A stretch of 64,000 nucleotides of DNA, from contig JAEOAD010000004.1 of the NCBI GenBank assembly GCA_036365145.1, positions 49,010,001 to 49,074,000 on the forward strand. The letters run 5' to 3'. The stretch is from Orientallactaga sibirica. Taxonomy: Eukaryota; Chordata; Mammalia; Rodentia; Dipodidae. Positions 38,074 through 51,339 of this stretch are shown piece after piece. Under the pieces are notes generated by a model. It was not told the DNA's origin and did no database searches. It saw only the letters and a program-made list of their open reading frames with translations. A program made the position numbers and the translations under genes. Every line of letters begins with the position of its first letter. Position 1 is the stretch's first letter.

Positions 38074-38639
38074 TGACACACATTCAAGGATAGACAACAG
38101 GAGTGGTATGAAGTGCAATTTTTTTTGAAAAAAAAAAGATCAAAAGTCTGTTTCCAATAGAATTAAGAAAACGTATATTTGTTTTATATACATTATTATG
38201 CAGTTTGCATAATTTAGTCACAATTTATTTTGTTATATGTTTGCTGAGGGTGGAATATTTTCAGGAAACCTAGGTGCACAGGGAAGCTGGATGCTGGTGA
38301 GACTGAGAATGTTCTTGGGTGTTCAGAAGTACATTTCAGTTTTGCTGGGAGACACGAGAATCTTTCATGAAGAAAAATAAAACAAACAAAAAAACAACCG
38401 GGAATCAAATCAGATTATAAAGGGATTTTGTTTTGATGATACTAATATAACATTTAGAATTAGCCAGAAAACCTCAGCTTGCTTTTCTGAATTGGCTAGT
38501 CTTTAGTCAGGTCAGAATTTAGGAAGTATGGAATATTAATCCCCATTATATTCTATTTGGATTTCCCTTTAAATAAAGAAAGATCTGCTTGCCTGAAAAG
38601 GAGGCAGGGACCAGAAGCTCTCTTGGAAGGACTGTTATT

Positions 38640-38725
38640 TTATTCAGACCCTCAGTTACTTGCTATGTGTTCCTTGGCAAGTCATATAATCGTTTTGTTC
38701 CTTCCTCTTTTTTCAGTTCCAATAT
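38640..38725 (+). mobile_element. MIR fragment
   Basis: It shows ttacttgctatgtgttcctt, then ggcaagtcatataatcgttt. Confidence 0.5.
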
Positions 38726-39467
38726 CCACTTGATAATCGTGTTTTCTTAGGAATTTCCAGAGTTTTTTCATACACTGGTCCTATTGACTGTATGGCTGGG
38801 TTAGAGCTGAGCTCTGTCCTGCTTCTAGCCGCTCTCCTTTCCTGAACCGGCTTGCATGGTATTTTTAAAATTTTCTTTTCTAGAGAAAGCCACCATTGTT
38901 CTTGTTGGATCAGGTGCATGTTCCCTCCCTCCATGCTTAGACCTTGCAGTTGGATCCTTCAGTCATCCTACTAGCTCCCTGGCTTTCTGAAACGATGGTC
39001 TCTGCTCATACACAGAATCTCTCAGGGATACCCCCAAAGCCCCCAAAGCTATGGGACTCTTTTCCCCCAGCTAGCCTAGAGCAGCAGTGAGATCACTGTT
39101 TATCTGATGTGAACACATTTTAGGAAGCTTTCAAGTATCAAAGGATTTGTTGCTCCCTAACCCAATGTTGAATTGACCGAACACCAGTGTTTTTCCCAGA
39201 CAGGTTCCCTTTCAGATAATAGTAGGTGCTGTGGAAATTTATTGGGTGTGGGGATGAAGGTTGTTGACTTAACCACTGACTCACTCCCTCTTAGTTCCTA
39301 AGGAAATCAGTTTTCAGATAATTCTGCCCATCGTTAACAACTAGGCCCCTAGATGGTTCTCATTGTTTGTTCTGTAAGGAAATCCTTGCTCCCTCTCCTT
39401 ATAACTGAATGAGAAATTCACATGTGGCAAGCACACTGAGGTTCCAGGTGCAGTTTTCTTTTGTCAT

Positions 39468-39811
39468 TGTGGTGGTTTGATTCAGGTGTCCCCCATAAAC
39501 TTGGGTGTTCTGAACGCTAGGTTCCCAGCTGATGGAAATTTGGGAATTAACACCTCCTGGAGGCAGAGTATTGTTGGGGGCGGGTTTATGGGTATTATAG
39601 CCAGCTTCCCCTTGCCAGTGTTTGGCACATTCTCCTGTTGTCCACTTTATGTTGACCAGAGAGTGATGTCCACCCTCTGCTCATGCCATCGTTTTTCCTG
39701 CCATCATGGAGCTTCCCCCTTGAGCCTGTAAGGCAAAATAAACCTCTTTTTCCCCCACAAGCTGCTTTTAGTCTGGTGATTTTTGCCAGCAATGCGAACC
39801 TGACTGCAACA
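39468..39811 (+). repeat. 5' LTR of the sense MaLR-like element
   Basis: This 344-bp LTR starts TGTGGTGGTTTGATTCAGG and ends GCAACA. It has a canonical AATAAA at 39737-39742 followed by a T-rich stretch. Confidence 0.9.
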
Positions 39812-40963
39812 GTAAAGTGGTACAGAGGAGTGGGATTGCTGCTAGACACCTGACTGTGTGGCTTTGGCCTTTTGGAGCTGATTTTCAAGAGGAATGTGGA
39901 AGGATTTGAAATCTTGGCCTAAGACACACCTTGTAGTGTTGTAAGTACAGCTTAATGGACTATTCTGGTCAGAACTGAAAGACCTGAATGCAGTAAGAAC
40001 TATGGACTGTGAGGTTTGGCTTATGAGGGAGAGAAAAAGCTTTACTTGGACTGGGCTAGCAGTTTGTGTGAGACGCTTGCAGTTATGCCCGTGTCCTGAG
40101 AAGTTGTGCAGGGTTGCTTTGCGTAGAAATGAACTGGTGTGAGCAGAGGGATATGGCACAGAAAAATAAATCTTTGGGTGAACTCTGCCCATTCAGCTGC
40201 AGTTGAGAGATTACAACCTTTGAGATTGGGCCAGCTGACCTGCATTGGGGCAACAGGAAGAATGCAGACTCTTTTGAAGGGTCCTGAATGCTGAAGGAGT
40301 ATCCTGTTCTTCAAAGTCTGATTTATTCCCCCCTGGATTAACAAATTGGCACCCTACCTGGTATTGTGGAGTATAAGAAATGCAGGAAAGAGAGGGCCAT
40401 TGAGTTTGTAACACGGTCTTCTGTTTTGGAAATGGCCATGGGCAGTGTGAAGCAGGTTTGCTGGATGCCTGCATGGAGATCCCATGGGGCCATGATGATG
40501 GACTGTGGGTTCCAGTGGAGACCCAGTGGAGATGCCGGCTTCTGAGGAAAGCTGCCGGCCCCAGATGAAGTTTTCCAGGACTGTGAGTAGCCTAGCTGGA
40601 GGGGCGGAATTGGAACTCCAGAGACTTGTTGCTGGTTAGAGTTATCGGACTTGGAGATTTGTCACTGACTAGTTGTTGGATTGGAGTTACAGAGTTTGAT
40701 GTTTGCCCTGGTTGTTTTAAATCTTGTTTTGGTTGAATATTTCTTTGCTTTGCCCAATGCTATCCTTTGCAGTGTGAATGTTTATTCTATGTCATTATGG
40801 GTTTTGGGGGGATTATTTTTGGTATTATGGCTCAGTTAAAAGACCTTGGAGTATGGACCATCATTAGGAACGATTAAAAAAAAAGGGGGAGCTTTTAAAG
40901 TTGGATGAACGCATTACATTTTACATCATGTATGGTTATCATTTATGGGGGCTAGGGGCGGAA

Positions 40964-41312
40964 TGTGGTAGTTTGATTCAGGTGTCCCCCATAAACTTGG
41001 GTGTTCTGAATGCTAGGTTCCCAGCTGATGGCAGTTTGGGAATTAACACCTCCTGGAGGCAGAGTTTTGTTGGGGGAGGGCTTATGGGTATTATAGCCAG
41101 CTTCCCCTTGCCAGTGTTTGGCACACTCTCCTGTTGCTGTTGTCCACCTTATGTTGACCAGAGAGTGATGTCCACCCTCTGCTCATGCCATTGTTTTTCC
41201 TGCCATTATGGAGCTTCCCCCTCGAGCCTGTAAGCCAAAATTAACCTCTTTTTTCCCACAAGCTGCTCTTGGTCAGGTGATTTCTGCCAGCAATGCAAAC
41301 CTGACTGCAACA
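40964..41312 (+). repeat. 3' LTR of the sense MaLR-like element
   Basis: This 349-bp LTR starts TGTGGTAGTTTGATTCAGG and ends GCAACA. A purine-rich stretch (gctaggggcggaa) lies just upstream, where a polypurine tract is expected. The poly(A) signal is degraded to AATTAA. Confidence 0.9.
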
Positions 41313-41777
41313 GTCATTATATTAGTGTCAGTAATCAAAACGCACAAAGAACTAGTCTAGCAAGGGAGTAAATTTATATTTATACCTGATTGGATTCTTT
41401 TATTCTTGCTGGGTGAGAAAAATGCCTCAAATATTTTCGCCACTCTGTGGTAAAAACCTTTATTTTCACCAGTGAAAGCCCATTTCTGACAGGCATTATG
41501 GTGCTTAACAAGTCACTATTTTCCCTGACAATACCCCTCCATGACATTTCACCTGGCTTCTGCTTATCCGTACTTAGAAACACGTAGTAGAAATATGTGA
41601 GGCAGCTGCCTCTAGTGTCTTCAATCAATTATGGCTCCAGAATACCCTGGGTATTCTGGTTTAAAAAGCCAGCTGACCACCTGGGTTATGACATCACAAG
41701 AAAGTCGCTGCATTATCTTGAGATATTTTAGGTAAATTGTAGACATCATGACAGACTAAATTAGGCAGAAGGAATTT

Positions 41778-41935
41778 CAAGTCCTTTTCTTTTTTCTTTC
41801 TCCCTATCTTTCCCCTCCTTCCCTTCTTTCCCCTCCTTCCCTTCTTTCCCTTCCTCCCTCCCTCCCTTTTTTCTTTCCTTTTTCCTCCTTCCCTTTCTTC
41901 CTCCCTTCTTCCTTCCCTTTTCCTCCATTCCTTCT
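41778..41935. repeat. Pyrimidine-rich (CCTT/CCCTT) repeat
   Basis: Nearly pure C/T with rare A. The - strand frame rich in Lys/Glu/Arg/Gly across it is a repeat artefact. Confidence 0.9.
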
Positions 41936-42519
41936 GGATTTGCTGCCAACAATAACAAAAGGAACTTTTTCATAAAGATCCTGGTATTTGACTCCTCTGC
42001 GGAAGTTGGGAAATCTGGCAGCCTTGGGTCCACATTCTTTCTGGCCACTTTCTTCTCTAGCTTAGTGGCAGAAGCCTGCTTGAGACCTGGGGAGGAGAGT
42101 TATTTGAAGGGCTCCCCATGGGGCCCAGCTCTCCCATGACCAAGAAGATCACACACCCTTAGTCACAGATTGTGCTGCTGGTCTCAGGCCACATGGCCCT
42201 GCCTGGACCCTGTAGACATGTGGTGGTTCTCTGGCCTCATTCTGGTTCTCAGACCAGGTGGCCCTTCTGTATAGCCCTGCCTGGCCCCTGTAGGCATGTA
42301 AGGTTTTGACTTTGCAGCTGTCAGACAGTTTTTCTTTTTAGCTCCACACGTGTCCTGTGTTTTGCTCATGCTGTGCCTTTGTCTGGAATTCCTTTTCTAT
42401 TAGGCTTGCCTGTCCAACTATGCACCTCATTTTCAAGGCCAGGTCCAAGGCCTACTTTGGTTGTTATCTTTGGTGACAGTTGTAGCACATCTGCTCCTAC
42501 ACCCACACACATAGCATTT

Positions 42520-42548
42520 GGGATTTTTTTTTTTTTTTTTTTTTTTTT
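42520..42548. repeat. Poly-T run
   Basis: About 27 T residues, not followed by a SINE body that I recognise. Confidence 0.9.
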
Positions 42549-43413
42549 GTGCTGCTATTGCTGATTTCATGTCATTCTCCTGGGATGAAAATTCTTAACA
42601 CCAGGAAGCAGGTTGTTGTCATATTTTATATCTGTCATTGCACAATGTTAGTGCTAGCTTGTGTGGGCCACTTGAGTTACTGTTAAAATAGTGAGAACAG
42701 TAACCTTTTGATCTCCTGTATATAAAGGGAAAAGAAGTAGGACAGAGTGGTAAATATGAAAGCTATAGAACCAGTTAAGAAACAAGAGGTCCATAAAGGT
42801 TGCGTCCCACAGTTGAAGGATAGTCACGTCTTACCATAGTGATACCCAGCTCAAAAGCCTGTTAGTATGTGATGTTCTCATATAACTATAATACTGCAGC
42901 TCCTCCTCACGTTCATCATTTGCACATGCAAATAAGACAGTGGCCAGAGCTTCCTACCTAAGTGGTACATTACAAATGAGGCAGAAGTGATGAATGTGTG
43001 CCAAAGGAATTGCCAAGGGTCAGGATGTTGGGGATGCTTCAGTCATTAAGCTGGACATGGTGAGGCCTCTGCTGTCCATCCTGTGGCTGTGGGTGGGTGG
43101 TGTATGAGGAAGACAAGCATCGTGCAGAAGCAGTACTGGGACATTGCACGGAGGAGCTGCTGGGATCAGTGGGTACACAGCTTGCTGTGGTGAATGCTTG
43201 TGGCTTGATGTGGGAGCTGTGGACCATGATGCTGGAGAGGAAGGGGGTCCGGTTTACATGTTAAAGTGAAGGTATTTCATCATAAAGGAATAAAGATGCT
43301 TTATAGACTTTTAATGCAGCCTTGGGTCTGTAATAAAGAAAGGCTTGATTACTGGAGCCTGGGTTTGCAGGACAGGAGGTAGGGATGTAGGAGGCAGCCA
43401 GGGAAATCTTAGG

Positions 43414-43727
43414 AAGAATTAATAGTGGCTGGGGCTGGAGAGATGGCTTAGGGGTTAAGGTGCCTGCCTCCTAGCCCTAAGACACTGGTTCCAATCTCCA
43501 GCGGTTCCAATCTCCAGGTCCCACGTTTAGCCAGATGCAAAGTGATGCAAGGGTGCAATGCCGCACTTGACCACAAGGGGGCGCACACATCTGGATTTCG
43601 TTCTCAGCAGCTGAGACACTGCTGCCGCGCCCATCTCTGTCTCCCCCCCCGTCTCTCTCTCTGTGTCTCTCTCCAAAAAAATAATAAAAAATAAAAAGTT
43701 TAAAAAAAAAGAATTAATAGTGGCTGG
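43414..43727 (+). mobile_element. Long-subtype B2-headed SINE with about 19-bp target duplication
   Basis: The flanks AAGAATTAATAGTGGCTGG at 43414-43432 and 43709-43727 match exactly. The body includes a block absent from the common subtype (cttgaccacaagggggcgca) and ends in (CT)n and an A-rich tail. An internal ggttccaatctccag is duplicated (about 43488 and 43504). Confidence 0.93.
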
Positions 43728-43805
43728 AGCTGAGGGTCCCAAGTGTGGGAAAGGAAAGAAAGTAGATGGAGTCAAGATTTTGGAGTCTTTACTAAGATGA
43801 TAGCA

Positions 43806-43925
43806 TTTTTCCTTCCTTCCTTCCTTCCTTCCTTCCTTCCTTCCTTCCTTCCTTCCTTCCTTCCTTCCCTTCCTTCCTTCCTTCCTCCCTCCCTCCCTCC
43901 CTCCCTCCCTCCCTCCCTCCCCCCT
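43806..43925. repeat. (TTCC)n followed by (CTCC)n
   Basis: Unbroken pyrimidines: about 14 TTCC units, then CCTCC/CTCC units and a C run. Confidence 0.97.
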
Positions 43926-44718
43926 TAAAGCAGCATTTACTCATATCCTGCAATTACTTATTGCAGGCAGCAGCATGGGCAGGTTAATTTTATGTGTAAC
44001 CTTTGACTCCATGTTGTCAGAGAAATATGCATGGTTTCTGACTCAGAGTGTCTAACACCAGTCCCTCCAGCTGTGTCTGCCCCTCAGGGTAGCATGGCTT
44101 TTACTTTACTGTTTGACCACCCCAATCTGTCATATATGTGCTGCCTCAGCACAGTGCAACCATTTTCCTGTTTGTGTAGGCACACTATGTACTTGGGTTA
44201 AATGTTCTGTTCCTTAGTACATATTAATCTTTCTGTATGCGTGCATACACATTAGCCACACATAGGAGCAAACTACTCATTTGGCAGTCTTGAGAGTTAG
44301 TGGATGTTAGGATGGGTGTTTTCTGCTTCTGGATTTATATTCTGAGCTTTAAAGACATTGAACCATCTGTTAATGACTTCCAGTGGATGTTCTAAGTGGA
44401 GGCTATGAATAAGCATGTGAATCATGAGTGATACATTGCAGGACGTTATCAATAATGAATTGCTTCTATGTCTCTCTCTCTCTCTCAGCTGTTTTTCTAA
44501 TCTTTAAAATGTCTAGTGTAAGTATATCAATTTTAAGGAATTAATAAAATAATAACTATGGATTTTATCTGGATTATGTATTTATGAGATTTTTAGGGTA
44601 CAGGCTCATTCAACTTCATTAAAAAAACAAAACATTTTTTCCCTTAAAGCATCTTTTACCCATATTGCTAATTACTTACAGATAGTATGTATCTTTTTAA
44701 TTCTTTTTAAAAACTATG

Positions 44719-45049
44719 ATATTTATTTTTGTTTGCATGATTGTGTGTGTGTGCCACACACATGTATGGATGTCAGAAGACAACTTTTGGGTCCGTCCTT
44801 GTCATTCCATTTCATTTATGGCAGGTTTTCTCTCAATCTCACTCTGCTGCTGTTTCCTTGGTACATGTCTTGAGAGTTTCTGGGCAGTTCTCCTGTGTCT
44901 GCCTCACATCTCCCCATCAGAGCAATGGGGTTACAGAAAGCCACCATGACTCCATGGCTTCCTGCTTTGTACACAGGGTCTTAGCCTTGAACTCCAGTAC
45001 TTAGGCTTGAGCAACGCGAGCTTTATCTTCTGAGCCATCTCCCAGCCCT
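44719..45049 (-). mobile_element. Composite (B4/RSINE-like) SINE
   Basis: It shows a TG-rich start, gtatggatgtcagaagacaa, gcttgagcaacgcgagcttt and the head tgagccatctcccagccc. Confidence 0.7.
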
Positions 45050-45107
45050 GAGATGAATATTCTTAAAAGCCTTATACTCATCTTCTATCCATGGATGGTA
45101 GATGTTT

Positions 45108-45338
45108 AAAAATACTCCAGTTGGGGGCTAGAGAGATGGCTTAGTAGTTAAGGTGTTTGCCTGCGAGGCCTAAGGACCCAAGTTTGTTTCCTTGGTACCA
45201 TTTAAGCCAGATGCACAAGGTGGTGCATGTGTCTGGAGTTTGTTTGCAGTGGCTGGAGGCCCTGGCCTGCTCATTTTCTATCTATCTCTTTCTCTCTCAA
45301 ATAAATAAATAAATAAAATATTAAAAAATACTACAGTT
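45108..45338 (+). mobile_element. B2-headed tRNA SINE with target duplication
   Basis: Flanks aaaaatactccagtt (45108-45122) and aaaaatactacagtt (45324-45338) differ at one base. It is full length, with head ggggctagagagatggctta, a CT-rich part and (AAAT)n tail. Confidence 0.93.
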
Positions 45339-46357
45339 TATCTCTTCTGTGAGCAAATGAATTACATTTTCTCCCCACATGATACTTAGCTAGGACTGCC
45401 TTCCACAAGGCTTCAGTTTTTTCAGTGCAGTATAATAACTAAAATAGTTTTAGAGTTGCACCCATATATGCAAATTAAACAGTATGGCAGTTTTTAAGAA
45501 TATCCTTTTCTCAGTATTAATAGAGATTCCATTTGCCAATTTTCATTTCTTTTACTTCTAATTAAAATCCTGCGGGGAGTTAAGTATATTTAAATGTAAA
45601 TAAAGCCTATATAATTCCACTTCTGGAAATAGTACAATGTTGTTAAGTCACACAGGTGCATAGCAATATTAGAGTTCTAAAGGAAATTCTCATATACATT
45701 TGACCATCTTTGTAATCGCTGTCTTCCTGACAGTCAACAGAGCCAACAAAGGAGAGTTAGATGAGAGCAGCTAGCAGGAGCAATACTGCATCTTAATGTT
45801 TGCATTGCCTGCAGCTGCTGGTACTTTTGCGACTGTCTCCCACTTCACTGTCCAGGGGTCCTTGGCTCAGCTGATACACATAATTATGCTAATCCCAAGT
45901 AGTTGGTACTTTAATTTCTTAACTACTTTTAACCTTTATGCAAAAATATAAACAGGATTGCATGTTTTAATAAACAGAGTATTCTCTACTGTCATATACA
46001 GAATTATCTCGTACATATGCACATAAGAATACAGCTAATTAATCTCACTTCTATACAGTGTTAAGAATATTGTTTTAGTGCTATAAGCAAGAGTATTAGT
46101 TTAATCCTATAAACCATTCCGTTTGAACTTATGAAGACTCTTCAGGAAGTGAACTTTGGGACAAAACCCAGTCTCTGCTGATGTAGCTTTTCCTTTGCTG
46201 CATGTGGGCAAACCTACTCAAGTTGGCTTTGTGCATAGGGTTTGCGGAATTGCCATTATGATTTTTGGCTAAGGTATCACCAAACACTATTTAGTTCAGG
46301 TCATGGGAATGTGGCATGAATGCTACTCATCTTTTATTTAAAAAAGAAAAATCCTTT

Positions 46358-46682
46358 GGGGCTAGGGAGGTGGCTCAGTGGAAAAAGTGCCTGCTGTGTA
46401 AGCATGGGTACTTGAGTTCGGATGTCCAGGTCCCTTGTAACACCCAGAAGCTGGGGCAGGCTTCTGTCATCCCATCATGCCTATGCTTAGATGGGAGGCA
46501 GACATATGAGGTTTTTCCCAAAAGCTTGAAGACCAGCTAGCATGATGAACAAAGCAGTGTACAAGAGACCCTGCCTTAAAAGAAGTGGAGGGCAAAGACC
46601 AACCTGAAAAGTGTCCTTTGACCTCCACATGCACACTGTGGCACGTGTGTGTCTGCACCCAGACACATGAACACACACCCCT
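46358..46682 (+). mobile_element. Composite tRNA-headed SINE (RSINE/B4-like), sense
   Basis: The head ggggctagggaggtggctca leads to a B1-like middle (agaccctgccttaaaagaag), then cctttgacctccacatgcac and an AC-rich tail. It lies 460 bp upstream of exon 6. Confidence 0.75.
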
Positions 46683-47103
46683 TTCCCCAAAAACGTTTTC
46701 CCAACATTGATGAGTTAGAATTCAAGGGCTAGAAAATCATACAAATATCAAAAGGAACTCTACTATGTACTACTTTTACTTTCTGCAGTGATACTCTTTT
46801 AGTGATTTTAAATAAATAACATTTTGGGAAGCCATTTTTATATTCAGGGTTTAGAAAATGTGTGGGTTTTTTGTACTGTAATCTCTTATGAATTCTTGTG
46901 AGTTTTAGTACCTTTTTAGTAGAAAACATCATTTGGTGTGCTGAGTTTTTGCACTGGTGATAGTATTTTCTGCAGTGTAGGGCGTGGCAGATGGCAGGAT
47001 CTCTCTGGTACATGAGCATGTTTGTAACCATTCATCGCTATCCCCAGTCTCACCAAGAAGAGATGTTCAAAGAGCTAGCATTTATAAGGAATGTCTTACA
47101 TAA

Positions 47104-47884
<781 letters not shown>

Positions 47885-48361
47885 TGACAGTGTAGAAGCA
47901 GGATGATCCCGGGTCTCCAAAGAAAGTCCAAGAGGACATTCTGAGGATGCCGTCTCTGCAGATGGATTTTCCAGATCATCAAGGCTGTTTTTCTTTTTCA
48001 ATTTAATTTAAATGATTCAGTTACACCGTTTTCACTCTGCTCTGAGTGTGAAGTTGGTGGCTCATCTGATGTGAGTCACAGTATTTTTAAGCAACATATA
48101 CTTTAGATACTATTTTCAGGTTTTTGTTATTCTTCTATCTGGCCTACTTCTGAGATAGTAGCATCAGGTCTGATTTCTCCAACTGGCTTTTATTTTTATG
48201 CTGGAAGTAGTTCAGTAGGAATTATGAAAATATAAATAATAGTCTATGGTTGTGTCATGATTTGTATTTTACTTTTTTGGGAAAATTGGCAAAATTTAAA
48301 GATAAAATCTGAGGAGGAAAAGGTTAAATAATAATTATACTTTTTTTCTTTTTTTAAAGTA

Positions 48362-48460
48362 GTCAGTGGGGGGTGGAACTCAGTGGAAGAACATGTGATT
48401 AACAAATGTAAGGCTTTGGGTTTGGTCCCCAAGTACATATTCACACACACACTTGCTCTC
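48362..48460 (+). mobile_element. ID-like fragment, sense
   Basis: It shows gggggtggaactcagtggaa, then aaggctttgggtttggtccc and an AC-rich end. Confidence 0.6.
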
Positions 48461-48584
48461 AAAGAAAGACTTTCTCACTGTAGAAAATGTGTAAGTACAA
48501 ATGAAAACACAGAAGAAAAATGATCACTCATGAGCTCACCAACCACAGAATTTCTGTTAAAAGTTTTAGCGTAGCTAATTTCTT

Positions 48585-48657
48585 CTAGTACTTTCAGGTA
48601 CTGTGGTAATCAAGCCCAGGGACTCATCACACTACTACTGAGTTACATCCCTACCCA
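48585..48657 (-). mobile_element. ID-like SINE, divergent
   Basis: It shows ggtactgtggtaatcaagcc and actactgagttacatcccta. Confidence 0.65.
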
Positions 48658-49799
48658 TGATGTTGTTTTTCGATCTAGAGTTCTCTGTATATTTCAAGGT
48701 AGTTAAGATCTTCGTGTATACAAATGTGTATTTATACACTTGTCTACATATGCCTGTTTTCACTTAGCATAAAGTGTAAAGTGTAAATAACGGAGGAGAT
48801 TTTGGAGAAAATGACCTGAAGTAATTCTTTGCTTGTCTTTAAAATTTTTTCTGTTTCAATAGCTGTTTTTCCCACCTGAATCCAAAGAAGCATTTGCTAA
48901 TCCTAGCTTTATGTCCACTAGGCCATTTTGGGAGCTTCACAGTCTCCACATTCTTTGTTTGGCTAGTCTCCTCCACAGACAATAAACTGTTGCTTTCATC
49001 CTTCATCTGTTCACACATCTGAAAGAGTTTGAAAAGAGTCTTGACATGTATACCATTTGCATAAATTAGGACTGATTTATGCATTAAGGAGACATATTCA
49101 CTTTGTAGGTCAATAGTTTGCTACACAAGCTCACGTTTGCCACACATCATTGTTCTCAGAGTGTGAAAGAGTGGAATTTTTTTAATGTATTTTGTTTTGT
49201 CTCTCTTAAGCATCAAGGGCTTTTGATATGATTATGGTTTTTTGTAACTCATAATTACATCCTGGCTATCTTTTAGTATCTTATTCTCTCAATTTTACCA
49301 AGTCTTTCTTTAAAAGCAATTTTCTGTATGTTTTCTTTTCTCTCTCTCTCTCTCTTTTAAAAGGAAGTCATATTACCTCCTGGGATGCTGTGGTTTTATT
49401 TTTAGGGTTGGTAATATGTTGCAGAAGCCCTGAGTACAGACGGTTCTGTACTTATGAATGGCCTTCACACATGAATGTCCCTTTCTATTCCTGCCTCACC
49501 CTCTTTCCCAACCAGTCTGTGCTGGAGCTACGTGCTCCTTGAGGCCCTGTGAGAGCCATTTCCCAGAAAGCTCATCCCCACTGCTTTGGGAGATCATTCT
49601 TCACACACACAGCCAATTTCGTAAGTTCTGTCAATGGGAATAACAAAAAGGTTAAGGGGCACGTGAGTAGATTTGCAAGGGGAATGTGTATGTTTGATAC
49701 CCACTTGATATCTTGGGAAAGCACATTCATACCTAACCAAAGAAGGTCTTCTTCGATGCTTTTGTACGAGACTAAAACTTCCATTGCCGCTCTTGTTAA

Positions 49800-50105
<306 letters not shown>

Positions 50106-50871
50106 TAATGGAAGACAGCCTGGGCCCAAAGTGGAGAGCAGGTAGTGCAGGCCAAGGGGGTGGCCAGTGGAGGAAACATTCTATTAGATTCACTGCTGGC
50201 TAGGTGTATGCTCTGCCATCAAAGCAAGTAAAGTAAGACAGCAATCAGGGGTGCCCTGCAGGGCTGCCTCCCTGGAGTTAATTTCTGCACTTTGTATGGT
50301 GAGCTGCTCTCTCAGGACCTGAACATCCTGCTAACTCCAGTCTAAACCAGGCAGACCTATTGAATTTTGCATGAGCTTCCTTTTAGTTGCAGAACAAGTT
50401 GTTCGTGCTGTTTAAAAGATTATCAGCCAAGAAGATTAAAGAGATTTTTTTACCTGGAAAGATTAATTATATAAACAGAAACAAATGGTTTTAACTTTAG
50501 TGTTTCCTCTTTATTCTTCTGTCACTGCTCTGCATGGGAATGTCTCCATTTTCTGAATTTGTTTCTTCCTTCTTAAATTCTGTGACTTTGAAATATCCTG
50601 TGTAGTGATAATGGAGCCCAGACTTCTGTTCTATTCTTTCCTTTTTTAATTTATCACTTAAAGGAGAATTTTTACAGTGTGTATCATACACAGACCTTGC
50701 TCATTTAGGGACATGGCTTTGTGTAGCATCCTCCTAACACAGATTTGAAAGGCTTCTGTCCCTCCAAGGCTCCAGTTTTATACATAGATTTTAAAACAAA
50801 GTAACTTTTTCATCTGAAAATTTCCTTTTCAAGCATGGACTTTGTTGTTGGAAGTGGTTGCCTTATTTTTA

Positions 50872-51330
50872 TCTTAATTCTTGCAACTTGTTAAGCCTAT
50901 TCTTTTATGTAGTAAGTTACTGTCTAAGTTTAGGCTGCCCTTTCCAAGCACAGCTTCTTTTGTGATTTTTTTTTTTTTTTCAAAACAGTCTTTGTGACTC
51001 GTGGCTGTTAAATACTATTCCATATCTTGAAATCACTTTTTGCAAGTGATTCCTCTAGTCTATTTCTGCTTAAACATTTCGTTTGTCCTTTGCATTTAAA
51101 TTATAGGTCTTAATTCTTGCAACTTGTTAAGCCTATTCTTTTATGTAGTAAGTTACTGTCTAAGTTTAGGCTGCCCTTTCCAAGCACAGCTTCTTTTGTG
51201 ATTTTTTTTTTTTTTTTCAAAACAGTCTTTGTGACTCGTGGCTGTTAAATACTATTCCATATCTTGAAATCACTTTTTGCAAGTGATTCCTCTAGTCCAT
51301 TTCGTTTGTCCTTTGCATTTAAATTATAGG
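50872..51330. repeat. Direct tandem duplication, 236 + 223 bp
   Basis: Copy 1 is 50872-51107 and copy 2 is 51108-51330, both starting tcttaattcttgcaacttg. They are essentially identical except for a 14-nt deletion in copy 2 (missing around tatttctgcttaaa) and one base in a T run (15 versus 16). They abut without spacer, next to the L1 3' side. Confidence 0.95.
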
Positions 51331-51339
51331 TCTTATTTT

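Larger units (their letters stand above)
39463..41317 (+). mobile_element. Complete two-LTR MaLR-like retrotransposon, sense to the gene
   Basis: Two LTRs (39468-39811 and 40964-41312) with TG...CA ends flank a 1152-bp internal region. An exact 5-bp target-site duplication GTCAT lies at 39463-39467 and 41313-41317. By eye the LTRs differ at about 20 positions plus a 6-bp insertion (gctgtt) in the second. The internal part has no gag or pol frame of useful length, so the element is non-autonomous, like the MaLR group of ERVL-related elements (ORR1/MT type). The 5' LTR keeps AATAAA at 39737; the 3' LTR has AATTAA instead. Family assignment is by resemblance; the structure is directly visible. 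Confidence 0.9.
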
